Assembly: GCF_027359355.1 (NCBI RefSeq)
Contig: NZ_CP114777.1
Location: forward strand, 248,001 to 312,000
DNA from: Prochlorococcus marinus str. MIT 1214
Lineage (GTDB): Bacteria > Cyanobacteriota > Cyanobacteriia > PCC-6307 > Cyanobiaceae
Direction of reading: 5' to 3'
DNA: 64,000 nucleotides
This document shows, in pieces, positions 37,440 through 45,339 of the stretch. Both the position numbers and the translations under genes were made by a program. A model generated the notes under the pieces. The model had not been told where the DNA came from and made no database searches. It saw only the letters and a list, made by a program, of their open reading frames with translations. Position 1 is the first letter of the stretch. Each line of letters starts with the position of its first letter.

Positions 37440-37874
37440 TTAGACTTTTGATTGTTGTAGTTCATGTATCGAATAAATCGCTACTCCCCATATTTGTATA
37501 TCTATATATTCATATAAGTTTATTGCTGGATAATTTTCTTTATCTGCTTTCAGATAATAACTATCTTGCTTTTTGATAAGTCTTTTTAATGTGAATTCTC
37601 CATCCAAGAGAGCAACTACAATATGCCCAGGATTTGGGTTTATACTGCGATCTATGATTAATAAATCGTTGTTATAAATTCCTGCGTTATTCATTGAATT
37701 ACCGCTTACACGTAGAAAGAAGGTACTTATTGGATTCTTGATTAAGTATTTGTTTAGATCGATACCGAGCTCTATGTAGTCTTCCGCAGGAGAAGGAAAG
37801 CCTGCAGAAATAGTTGGAATTAATAGTGACGACAAGCCTTCTGTTGATGAAGAGCGAGAGCGATTTGAACCCAT
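37440..37874 (-). CDS. umuD: UmuD-like S24 autoprotease subunit of polymerase V
   Basis: LexA/UmuD-type S24 peptidase without a DNA-binding domain, 144 residues. RecA-assisted self-cleavage is expected at Ala24-Gly25 (ISAGFPSPA). The catalytic dyad is Ser60 (RVSGNSMNNAGI) and Lys97 (FTLKRLI). The cleaved form binds UmuC. First gene of the operon and preceded by a LexA-like site that overlaps the -10. Confidence 0.93.
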   Translation of the reverse strand: MGSNRSRSSSTEGLSSLLIPTISAGFPSPAEDYIELGIDLNKYLIKNPISTFFLRVSGNSMNNAGIYNNDLLIIDRSINPNPGHIVVALLDGEFTLKRLIKKQDSYYLKADKENYPAINLYEYIDIQIWGVAIYSIHELQQSKV

Positions 37875-37895
37875 AGGACCAGATCAATACAATGC

Positions 37896-37914
37896 ATTAT
37901 AGTACACTTGAACT
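37896..37914 (-). promoter_or_regulatory. LexA-type SOS box with -10 element for umuDC
   Basis: On the minus strand, AGTTCAAGTGTACT (37914-37901) fits the cyanobacterial LexA consensus RGTAC-NNN-DGTWCB with one mismatch. It runs into TATAAT (37901-37896), which lies 21 bases upstream of the umuD ATG at 37874. The overlap of operator and -10 is what repression by LexA would need. No competing promoter is seen in the 62-base gap. Confidence 0.7.
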
Positions 37915-37936
37915 ATTACTCCTCCTTCGGATCTGC

Positions 37937-38374
37937 TTATTCCTTGTGGTAAGGGCCTCCTTGGGTGATTGTTTTTGCGCGGTAGAGCTGTTCTATTAGT
38001 AATAGGCGAGCTATTTCATGCGGAAAAGTTAGAGGTGAAAGACTTAATTGCCAAGAGGCTAAATTGTTAAGGGAAGAGGTAAGACCTGAAGCACCTCCAA
38101 TAACAAAAGTAATATTTTGATTGTGAGAATTTAGAAGTTTTGTTGCTAGTTCTTTTGATGTAAATGATTGACCATTTTCGTTAAGAGTTACCAGAAATTC
38201 ATTTTTGCTGATAATTTCTTTGATCGTATGTTCTTCTTTTAATTGTGTGCTGTCTTTAATTTCTTTAACTTCTAAACCAGGTAATCTTTTTAGGTACATT
38301 TCTATACCCTCTTGAATCCACTTTTTTCTTATTTTTCCTATAGCAATGATTTTATAGTGTGAAATATTAAGCAT
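37937..38374 (-). CDS. rlmH: 23S rRNA (pseudouridine1915-N3)-methyltransferase RlmH
   Basis: SPOUT methyltransferase acting on helix 69 of 23S rRNA, about 145 residues. The knot motifs are VTLNENGQSFTSKELA, ITFVIGGASGLTSS and LSLSPLTFPHEIARLLLIEQLYRA, followed by QGGPYHKE, the conserved C-terminal end. The frame extends to 38398 into the upstream gene; ATG at 38374 (MLNISHYK) gives the usual N-terminus and length. Confidence 0.93.
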   Translation of the reverse strand: MLNISHYKIIAIGKIRKKWIQEGIEMYLKRLPGLEVKEIKDSTQLKEEHTIKEIISKNEFLVTLNENGQSFTSKELATKLLNSHNQNITFVIGGASGLTSSLNNLASWQLSLSPLTFPHEIARLLLIEQLYRAKTITQGGPYHKE

Positions 38375-38384
38375 AAAGTTTTTT

Positions 38385-38750
38385 CTAATCGATATCATCT
38401 TCGAGTAGAAATTGTTGAAATTGTGTGTATAGGTTTAGGGCATCTTCAGCTGAAAGATCTTTAGAATTTTCATTGATCTGTGGATCTGAATTGGAAGAAA
38501 TTTTCACATTATTTGATTCAAGTTTTTTTAGTCTTTCTAGTAAATGAGGTGGTACGTTCCCATCTGGACTTATTTCCATCAACTCTCGAAAAAGTTGTTC
38601 AGGGTTAGTTTCGGTTTCAACTGGATGTAACTGTTGTGCTTTAGTTTCTTTTTGATTATTTAATTCATTTGTTTGAGGTTTTGATATCTCTTTGGGAAGT
38701 TTACGTCCTAGCTCTTTTAGACGCTCAAGGCTATGGCTATCAAAAGTCAT
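38385..38750 (-). CDS. Hypothetical protein (121 aa)
   Basis: Soluble, hydrophilic protein with helical ends (SHSLERLKELGRKLPKEI; AEDALNLYTQFQQFLLEDD) and a Gln/Asn/Thr-rich middle containing PPHLLERLKKLE, a partial echo of the N-terminal SLERLKELG. Immediately upstream of rlmH (10 bases), so an operon. Not a recognised family. Confidence 0.65.
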   Translation of the reverse strand: MTFDSHSLERLKELGRKLPKEISKPQTNELNNQKETKAQQLHPVETETNPEQLFRELMEISPDGNVPPHLLERLKKLESNNVKISSNSDPQINENSKDLSAEDALNLYTQFQQFLLEDDID

Positions 38751-38845
38751 TTTTAAAATGTATATTGATTGAAGATCTTCTTGTGAGTATATTTTAAATA
38801 ATTTATTTTTATTTGAGTGAGATATGTGATCGTTTCTAATGTGGT

Positions 38846-39736
38846 ATGGAGTTTATGCGTATGTGTGGTGATAACACTTTGAATGATTTTAGGCACATCC
38901 CAAGAAAACGCTTTGGACAACATTGGTTGAAAGATCAGGGCGTTTTGGATCAAATAGTCAAGGCGGCCGAATTGAATCCTGAAGATTGCGTATTAGAAGT
39001 TGGTCCAGGTAAAGGTGCTTTAACAGAAAAATTAATTGAATCCCAAGCAAGATTTATCCAGGCAATTGAGCTAGATAGAGATTTAGTCATTGGTTTGAAA
39101 AAGCGTTTTCATCATCAAAATAAATTTAGTTTGAGAGAGGGAGATGTTCTATCTGCCCCACTGGATGCTGAGAATGGACTCACTATCAACAAAGTTGTAG
39201 CTAATATTCCATACAACATCACCGGTCCACTATTAAAAAGATTGATTGGTGAATTAAGAAAAGCGCCTGAAAATAGTTTTGAAACTTTAGTTTTACTTAT
39301 GCAAAAAGAAGTTGCACAAAGACTTTTAGCTAGACCTGGGAATAGCAATTTTAGTGCTTTAAGTGTACGGATCCAGCTTTTGGCTAAATGTCAGGACGTA
39401 TGTGATGTGCCTTCTATATGTTTTCAACCAGCACCGAAGGTGGATTCTAAAGTAGTCATGATTAAGCCCTTTGCATCTATTGATCCAGATTTTTATGAGG
39501 TAGGGAATTTATTAGAGAAACTTTTGAAACATGCTTTTGCTGGTAGAAGAAAAAAATTACGAAACACGATTGGAAGTTTTGTTACTTCCAACGATCAAAT
39601 AAAGGAATTTTTCGCCTACAGAGGTATTAGTCTTGATCAAAGACCACAGGAAATTTCACCTTCCAATTGGTTCGGCTTGGCAAAAGCTTTAAAAGAAACT
39701 TGTGTTATTGAAAATGGTACCTTCCAAAGCAAATGA
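38846..39736 (+). CDS. rsmA: 16S rRNA (adenine1518-N6/adenine1519-N6)-dimethyltransferase
   Basis: KsgA/RsmA, 296 residues. The N-terminus RKRFGQHWLKDQ, SAM motif VLEVGPGKGALTEKLI, catalytic NIPYNITGPLL and later FQPAPKVDSKV are all family signatures. Modifies two adenines at the 3' end of 16S rRNA. ATGs at 38846, 38855 and 38861 are all possible starts. Overlaps ispE. Confidence 0.96.
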   Translation: MEFMRMCGDNTLNDFRHIPRKRFGQHWLKDQGVLDQIVKAAELNPEDCVLEVGPGKGALTEKLIESQARFIQAIELDRDLVIGLKKRFHHQNKFSLREGDVLSAPLDAENGLTINKVVANIPYNITGPLLKRLIGELRKAPENSFETLVLLMQKEVAQRLLARPGNSNFSALSVRIQLLAKCQDVCDVPSICFQPAPKVDSKVVMIKPFASIDPDFYEVGNLLEKLLKHAFAGRRKKLRNTIGSFVTSNDQIKEFFAYRGISLDQRPQEISPSNWFGLAKALKETCVIENGTFQSK

Positions 39737-40673
39737 AGATTTTCTTATCGCAAATGCACATGCAAAAATTAATCTACATTTAGAGGTTTTAGGTATTAGG
39801 AGCGATGGCTTTCATGAATTAGCAATGGTCATGCAAAGTATTAATTTAAGTGATCAATTGAAGATGATAAAAAGAGTAGATAATACTATTAATCTAAAAT
39901 CTAATAATAAAGAAATTAGTAATGGTGACGATAATCTAATAATAAAAGCTGCAAAGCTGTTGAGAAATAAAGTAGAAAATCAAGAATTAGGTGTTGATAT
40001 TGAACTTGAGAAAAACATTCCTATTGGAGCAGGATTGGCAGGGGGATCTACAGATGCAGCTGCAACATTACTTGGATTAAATAAACTTTGGAAGCTAAAT
40101 CTTAAGACTGATGAATTAGAGAACCTATCAAAAGAAATAGGATCAGATATCCCTTTTTGCATATCAGGAGGGAGGCAAATATGTTTTGGTAGAGGTGAAA
40201 TTTTAGAAAAATTGAAATTTGATCAAATTCAGTTAGGTCTTATTTTGGTTAAAGACCCTTCAATACAAGTATCTACTCCAGTTGCATACAAAAAATATAA
40301 AGAGCAGTTTGGTGAAAGCTATCTTGAAGATGATAGGGATTTTGAAATCAAAAGAAACTCTATTAGATCTATTGACTGGTCTGATCAGTCGCTTTTTGAT
40401 AATCGTAAAGAAATACAAAATGATTTACAAAAAAGCGTTCGCCCTATGACACCAGAGGTTGAGAAGTCATTGAATTTATTGTCTAGGTTGCCAGATTCAC
40501 GTCTTGTTTCAATGAGTGGTTCTGGTCCAAGTTGCTTTGCCTTGTTTCAAAATTATGACCAAGCAAATAAAGTACTCAAAGAACATGTTAATGAATTTGA
40601 AAGGGCTGGTTTATCAGCTTGGGCATGTTCAATGATGTCTAATGGAGTTGAATTAAGAAATGAATTCACCTAG
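39714..40673 (+). CDS. ispE: 4-diphosphocytidyl-2-C-methyl-D-erythritol kinase
   Basis: GHMP kinase of the MEP isoprenoid pathway. Begins ANAHAKINLHLEVLG, with the ATP-binding loop PIGAGLAGGSTDAAATLLGLN and the C-terminal SMSGSGPSCFALF. About 319 residues. ATG at 39714 overlaps the rsmA end by 23 bases. It overlaps the next gene by 14 bases, so rsmA, ispE and the DUF3082 gene form one transcript. dxs, also of this pathway, is at 58041. Confidence 0.95.
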   Translation: MVPSKANEDFLIANAHAKINLHLEVLGIRSDGFHELAMVMQSINLSDQLKMIKRVDNTINLKSNNKEISNGDDNLIIKAAKLLRNKVENQELGVDIELEKNIPIGAGLAGGSTDAAATLLGLNKLWKLNLKTDELENLSKEIGSDIPFCISGGRQICFGRGEILEKLKFDQIQLGLILVKDPSIQVSTPVAYKKYKEQFGESYLEDDRDFEIKRNSIRSIDWSDQSLFDNRKEIQNDLQKSVRPMTPEVEKSLNLLSRLPDSRLVSMSGSGPSCFALFQNYDQANKVLKEHVNEFERAGLSAWACSMMSNGVELRNEFT

Positions 40674-41022
40674 TAATGGGTTTAAAAATGAATCTGATGA
40701 ATTAGCTAATCAATCATCAAGTTCTTTAGATCCCAATAGCCCTGAACCACAGAAAGGCCCCATAAGCTTTCTCTCAGGTTCGATTACAAGTTTATCTTTT
40801 AGCATGTTAAGCCTTTTTATTAGTAAAAAAATAGTTTTATATTTTTCGATCCATACTCCTAATTATTCTTCTCCCATTGCTCAGAGTATTGCTTCTGGTT
40901 TTAAAACACTAATTATTGGAATTAGTTTTCTTGCAACTTTTACCTTTGGTTTTATTGGACTTGGTTTGTTTTTAGTATTTATTCGAAGTTTAATAGAAGG
41001 CAACAAGGACAAAACTGACTAG
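40660..41022 (+). CDS. DUF3082-like membrane protein (120 aa)
   Basis: Polar Ser/Asn/Pro-rich N-terminus of about 35 residues (NSPEPQKGPISFLSGS), then two membrane segments (LSFSMLSLFISKKIVLYF and LATFTFGFIGLGLFLVFI). This arrangement matches cyanobacterial DUF3082 proteins. Function unknown. Translationally overlapped with ispE. Confidence 0.7.
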   Translation: MNSPSNGFKNESDELANQSSSSLDPNSPEPQKGPISFLSGSITSLSFSMLSLFISKKIVLYFSIHTPNYSSPIAQSIASGFKTLIIGISFLATFTFGFIGLGLFLVFIRSLIEGNKDKTD

Positions 41023-41058
41023 TATTTAACTATTAAATTGTAATATTTAGATCTTTCT

Positions 41059-41154
41059 ATGACTCTTCATGACTTAGGACTTCTCGTTTTATTACTCTCT
41101 CCTGGAATGTTGCTTTCCATTTTGCTGTTATCGACTTTTGCAGCAGGTGGGTAA
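41059..41154 (+). CDS. Single-helix membrane peptide (31 aa)
   Basis: ATG-started ORF, almost entirely one hydrophobic helix (MTLHDLGLLVLLLSPGML, then LSILLLSTFAAGG). It sits alone between ispE and pdhB. Its size and Gly-terminated helix resemble tiny thylakoid subunits, but I cannot name it. Composition argues against chance. Confidence 0.5.
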   Translation: MTLHDLGLLVLLLSPGMLLSILLLSTFAAGG

Positions 41155-41216
41155 TTAGGCACTGTTTGAGATAGTTTGGAAGAACAAACCGGTAATCCGG
41201 ACGATCTGTTAATTCT

Positions 41217-42206
41217 GTGAAAGGGACTCTTTTATTTAATGCTCTTCGTGAAGCAATTGATGAAGAAATGGACAGAGATCCTTTGGTATGTGTAATGGGT
41301 GAGGATGTTGGACAATATGGAGGCTCTTATAAAGTTACGAAAGATTTGTATGAAAAATATGGTGAGTTCAGGGTATTAGATACACCAATTGCTGAAAATA
41401 GTTTTACTGGTATGGCTGTTGGCGCTGCCATGACTGGTTTAAGACCAATTGTTGAAGGGATGAATATGGGTTTTTTGTTGCTTGCCTTTAATCAAATATC
41501 CAACAATATGGGAATGCTTAGATATACGAGCGGTGGAAATTTCACTATTCCAACAGTTGTTAGAGGTCCTGGTGGAGTTGGAAGGCAATTAGGTGCTGAA
41601 CACAGTCAAAGACTTGAAGCCTATTTTCATGCAGTTCCTGGCATCAAAATTGTGGCTTGTAGTACTCCCACGAATGCTAAAGGCCTAATGAAAGCTGCTA
41701 TTAGAGATAATAATCCTGTTCTTTTCTTTGAACATGTTCTTTTATATAACCTCACTGAAGAACTGCCTGAGGGTGATTATGTCTGCGCCTTAGATCAAGC
41801 CGATCTTGTAAAGCAAGGAAGTGACATTACGATTTTAACTTATTCGAGAATGCGTCACCACTGTTTGAAAGCAGTTGAGCTTCTTGAAGGGAAAGGAATT
41901 GATGTTGAATTGATTGATTTAATAAGTCTTAAGCCTTTTGACATGGAAACAATATCTAAATCTATAAGAAAAACTCATAGAGTAATTATTGTTGAAGAAT
42001 GTATGAAAACAGGTGGAATTGCTGCTGAGTTAATGTCTTTGATTACTGAGAATTGCTTCGATGATTTAGATTCTCCTCCTGTTCGTTTAAGCAGTCAGGA
42101 TATTCCAACGCCTTATAATGGAAATTTAGAAAATTTAACTATTATTCAACCTCATCAGATAGTTGATGCTGCGGAAAATATTATTAATAATGGTGGAGTA
42201 GATTAA
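41217..42206 (+). CDS. pdhB: Pyruvate dehydrogenase E1 component, beta subunit
   Basis: 329 residues with a GTG start. N-terminus [20 protein letters not shown], then [38 protein letters not shown] and C-terminal [16 protein letters not shown]. Forms the TPP-dependent E1 with PdhA (not in this window), supplying acetyl-CoA. It ends 2 bases before secD. Confidence 0.95.
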   Translation: MKGTLLFNALREAIDEEMDRDPLVCVMGEDVGQYGGSYKVTKDLYEKYGEFRVLDTPIAENSFTGMAVGAAMTGLRPIVEGMNMGFLLLAFNQISNNMGMLRYTSGGNFTIPTVVRGPGGVGRQLGAEHSQRLEAYFHAVPGIKIVACSTPTNAKGLMKAAIRDNNPVLFFEHVLLYNLTEELPEGDYVCALDQADLVKQGSDITILTYSRMRHHCLKAVELLEGKGIDVELIDLISLKPFDMETISKSIRKTHRVIIVEECMKTGGIAAELMSLITENCFDDLDSPPVRLSSQDIPTPYNGNLENLTIIQPHQIVDAAENIINNGGVD

Positions 42207-42208
42207 TA

Positions 42209-43699
42209 ATGGGTAGAAAGAACTATTGGTTTCTTGTTGTCATTATTTTTGCAGTATTAAGTATTTTTATATGCACCAATATACCTTTCCAATTAGGACT
42301 GGATCTACGAGGAGGTAGTCAACTAACTCTAGAGGTTAAGCCTACTCAGGAAATTACAAAAATTACCTCCAATGAAATCGAAGGAGTTAAGGCTGTTCTT
42401 GATAAGAGGGTAAACGGATTAGGAGTTTCAGATTCACAACTTCAAACTATAGGAACAAATCAATTGCTATTAGAACTTCCTGGGGAACAAGATCCTTCCG
42501 GAGCAGCGAAAGTGTTAGGAGAAACTGCTCTATTAGAATTTAGGATTCAGAAAGATGGTACAGCTGCACAATTAAGAGATTTACAAACTCAACGAAACAG
42601 CGTTGAATCTATTATTAAATTATTAGAAGAGAATAATAATTCAGCCCAATTAATAAAGGAGGTTAATATTAATAACGAAATTAATCAATTATTCGAAAAA
42701 TATAATATTCAATCTGACCAGATATTAGATGTAGATCAATTCAATCTTTTAAGGAATAAAATAAGTACGGACATTGCAGGTCTGTTTGACAGAACATCAT
42801 TAACTGGACAATATTTGACAAATGCAGGCAGACGACAAGATCAAAATACTAATAATTGGGAAGTCACTTTAAGCTTCAATAATCAGGGAGGAGAATTATT
42901 TGCAGACCTCACAAAATCCATTGCTGGAACTCCTCGATTGCTTGGAATTGTTATTGATGGTATTTCATATAGCGAAGCTAGTGTTGGTAAGCAATTTGAA
43001 ACTGCTGGCATTACTGGTGGTGCAGCGACTATAAGCGGAAATTTTACTGCCGATGACGCTAGAAATTTAGAAGTTCAATTAAGGGGAGGAGCTTTGCCTC
43101 TACCTATTGACATTATTCAGATAAGAACAATAGGACCTTCTCTAGGGACTCAAAATATTCGTCTCAGTCTTTTTGCTGCTCTCACAGGCTTGCTTCTTGT
43201 AGGTATTTTTATGATCTTTATATATAAACTTGCTGGATTAGTTGCCGTCTTGGCTTTGTCTTTTTACTCGCTCTTCACTCTCTCTATTTATGCACTGCTA
43301 CCAGTGACGCTTACTCTTCCAGGCATAGCTGGCTTTATATTAAGCATAGGAATGGCTGTTGACGCTAATGTTCTAATTTTCGAAAGATTAAAGGAAGAAT
43401 TACGCAATGGAAACACCTTGATTCGTTCAATAGACGCAAGTTTTAAAAACGCTTTTTCATCAATAATTGATGGTCATTTAACTACTTTAATAAGCTGTAT
43501 TACGTTATTTTATTTGGGCACTGGATTTGTAAAAGGTTTTGCAGCTACCTTGGGTATTGGTGTCGTCTTGAGTTTGTTTACGGCCTTAACATGTACAAAA
43601 GCAATATTGAAGTTCCTAATGAGTTATCAAGGCCTTAGAAAAATTACTAACTTTATTAACCCTAATCAGATTCCATCCCCATCTATCAACGTTCAATAG
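42209..43699 (+). CDS. secD: Protein translocase subunit SecD
   Basis: RND-like partner of SecYEG, 496 residues. N-terminal helix, then LGLDLRGGSQLTLEV, the large periplasmic P1 domain, and five C-terminal helices including GIAGFILSIGMAVDANVLIFERLKE (split here: GFILSIGMAVDANVLIFE). Pulls proteins across the membrane using the proton gradient. secF follows after 19 bases. Confidence 0.96.
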   Translation: MGRKNYWFLVVIIFAVLSIFICTNIPFQLGLDLRGGSQLTLEVKPTQEITKITSNEIEGVKAVLDKRVNGLGVSDSQLQTIGTNQLLLELPGEQDPSGAAKVLGETALLEFRIQKDGTAAQLRDLQTQRNSVESIIKLLEENNNSAQLIKEVNINNEINQLFEKYNIQSDQILDVDQFNLLRNKISTDIAGLFDRTSLTGQYLTNAGRRQDQNTNNWEVTLSFNNQGGELFADLTKSIAGTPRLLGIVIDGISYSEASVGKQFETAGITGGAATISGNFTADDARNLEVQLRGGALPLPIDIIQIRTIGPSLGTQNIRLSLFAALTGLLLVGIFMIFIYKLAGLVAVLALSFYSLFTLSIYALLPVTLTLPGIAGFILSIGMAVDANVLIFERLKEELRNGNTLIRSIDASFKNAFSSIIDGHLTTLISCITLFYLGTGFVKGFAATLGIGVVLSLFTALTCTKAILKFLMSYQGLRKITNFINPNQIPSPSINVQ

Positions 43700-43718
43700 C
43701 AACTAATTAAATTAAATT

Positions 43719-44684
43719 ATGAAAGCTAATTTTAATGTTCAACTCTATAAAAACAGAAAAAATGTTTGGCTTGTTTCATTCTCTTTATGTTTAATATCAA
43801 TAATTGGAATGCTAATTTGCCTTAAAAGTACTTCTATTAAGGCCCCTTTGAATCTTGGTTTAGATTATACCGGAGGAACTCAAATAACATTAGAGAGGAG
43901 TTGTACTGATGAATGTATTGACTTAAATACAAGTGACATATCTAATAATATAATCGCTTTAAAAAACAATAATAAAAATTTTAGTTCAAATACATCTCCG
44001 AATTTAACTAGATCACAAATACAATTACTTGATAATTCACAATTAATATCCATTAGGCTTCCATTTTTATCTGCAGTTCAATCTGAGTCTGTAGTGGCAG
44101 AGGTTAATAAATCTTTCGGACCATTAAACAATGAAAATACTTCAGTCGAAATTATTGGTCCAAGTCTTGGGAAGCAGTTACTTAAAAGTAGTTTAATTTC
44201 TCTTCTCTTTGCTTTTCTTGCTATAGCTTTATATATTAATTTTAGATACGATCAAAGATACTCATTCTTAGCTTTATTTGCTCTTTTGCATGACATACTT
44301 ATTGTTTGTGGTGTATTTGCATGGCTGGGATATTTTTTTAATGTAGAGGTTGACTCCTTATTCGCTGTTTCTCTTTTGACCATTGCAGGCTATTCAGTAA
44401 ACAATACTGTTGTTGTCTTTGATAGGATTAGAGAAAAAAGTTTAATAGAGAATCAATTAAGTTTTAAATATCAGATTGATAAAGCTGTTGGTGCAACATT
44501 AACAAGGACAGTTTATACAAGTTTAACAACACTTCTCCCATTAATTTGTATATTGATCTGGGGCGGATCAACATTGTATTGGTTTGCCTTTGCTTTAGTA
44601 ATCGGCGTTATAGCCGGTTCTTGGTCGAGTATAGCTTTAGCCCCTTCATTATTATCAATAACAAGAAATAAAGAGTTTGATTGA
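43719..44684 (+). CDS. secF: Protein translocase subunit SecF
   Basis: 321 residues with the SecF counterparts: LGLDYTGGTQITLE after the first helix, EIIGPSLGKQLLKSSLISLL, and the conserved YSVNNTVVVFDRIREK and LTRTVYTSLTTLLPL. Six helices. Follows secD and is followed by a 73-residue protein gene 6 bases later. Confidence 0.96.
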   Translation: MKANFNVQLYKNRKNVWLVSFSLCLISIIGMLICLKSTSIKAPLNLGLDYTGGTQITLERSCTDECIDLNTSDISNNIIALKNNNKNFSSNTSPNLTRSQIQLLDNSQLISIRLPFLSAVQSESVVAEVNKSFGPLNNENTSVEIIGPSLGKQLLKSSLISLLFAFLAIALYINFRYDQRYSFLALFALLHDILIVCGVFAWLGYFFNVEVDSLFAVSLLTIAGYSVNNTVVVFDRIREKSLIENQLSFKYQIDKAVGATLTRTVYTSLTTLLPLICILIWGGSTLYWFAFALVIGVIAGSWSSIALAPSLLSITRNKEFD

Positions 44685-44690
44685 TTTAAC

Positions 44691-44912
44691 ATGGCCTTTA
44701 TTTCTATAGATAGATTTTTTAATTATATAAAATACAATTGGTTACAAATTCTTCTAATTACACTTTCAATATATGATTTAAGAATTGACCTTCGAATTCT
44801 AATCGATTTTTTTACTTTTTCGACACTTTTTTATACTATTTCTAATCACCCTTTGGCGATTACCATATTAATTACTAGCCCCTCACTTTTTAAAACTATA
44901 AATAAGGTTTGA
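44691..44912 (+). CDS. Small hydrophobic protein downstream of secF (73 aa)
   Basis: Probably two short membrane segments (YNWLQILLITLSIYDL and LAITILITSPSLF) with one hydrophobic linker. Starts 6 bases after secF, hence co-transcribed. The family is not recognised. A hairpin terminator follows at 44977. Confidence 0.6.
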   Translation: MAFISIDRFFNYIKYNWLQILLITLSIYDLRIDLRILIDFFTFSTLFYTISNHPLAITILITSPSLFKTINKV

Positions 44913-44976
44913 ATAATATCAACTAATCATTAGATTCTATATTGAGTTATTTTATTTATGCCTAAGTCCTTTTTAC

Positions 44977-45005
44977 AAGGAAAATGGGCTTTCCTTATTT
45001 TTTTG
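44977..45005 (+). terminator. Rho-independent terminator of the secDF transcript
   Basis: AAGGAAA (44977-44983), 6-base loop, TTTCCTT (44990-44996), followed by ATTTTTTTGC. It is a classic hairpin plus T-run on the plus strand. The right arm overlaps the stop codon of the convergent gene at 44995. Confidence 0.75.
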
Positions 45006-45192
45006 CTTTTCTAGATGACTTTGGTTCAATTACAACCAATAGCGCCTCCATTTGAGTCATCAATTTTTTGACTTCCGTTGGCTCTGGGAGTGAAAGCTCT
45101 TCTGTTACTCCTAGATGCATTTTTCTCAGTTCAGATCGTAAAATCTTTAGAGATGCTTTTACTTCTTCCTTCTTTTCCTTAGCGGTTGCCAT
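44995..45192 (-). CDS. Small basic protein (65 aa)
   Basis: Lys/Glu-rich, helical: MATAKEKKEEVKASLKILRS, then ELSLPEPTEVKKLMTQMEAL and a basic tail (KSSRKAKK). Soluble; possibly nucleic-acid associated, but this is only composition. ATG start at 45192. Family not recognised. Confidence 0.6.
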   Translation of the reverse strand: MATAKEKKEEVKASLKILRSELRKMHLGVTEELSLPEPTEVKKLMTQMEALLVVIEPKSSRKAKK

Positions 45193-45259
45193 CTTTTATA
45201 AGTCTTAAAATATTTTTATTATACATGATGTTATTAATTAACAGTCTCTTAAATTCCCA

Positions 45260-45314
45260 AATCAAATTACTAAGGATATAATTTGATTAAAATGTAGTTC
45301 ATTAAAATTGAACT
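45260..45314. promoter_or_regulatory. Two adjacent inverted repeats in a divergent intergenic region
   Basis: First repeat: AATCAAATTA (45260-45269) and TAATTTGATT (45279-45288), a perfect 10-base pair of arms with 9-base loop. Second: AGTTCA (45296-45301) and TGAACT (45309-45314). They lie between the gene ending its start at 45192 and the glycosyltransferase starting at 45340. Operator sites are possible, but in A/T-rich DNA chance palindromes occur. Confidence 0.35.
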
Positions 45315-45339
45315 TAAGAATTTATAATCATATTCGACC

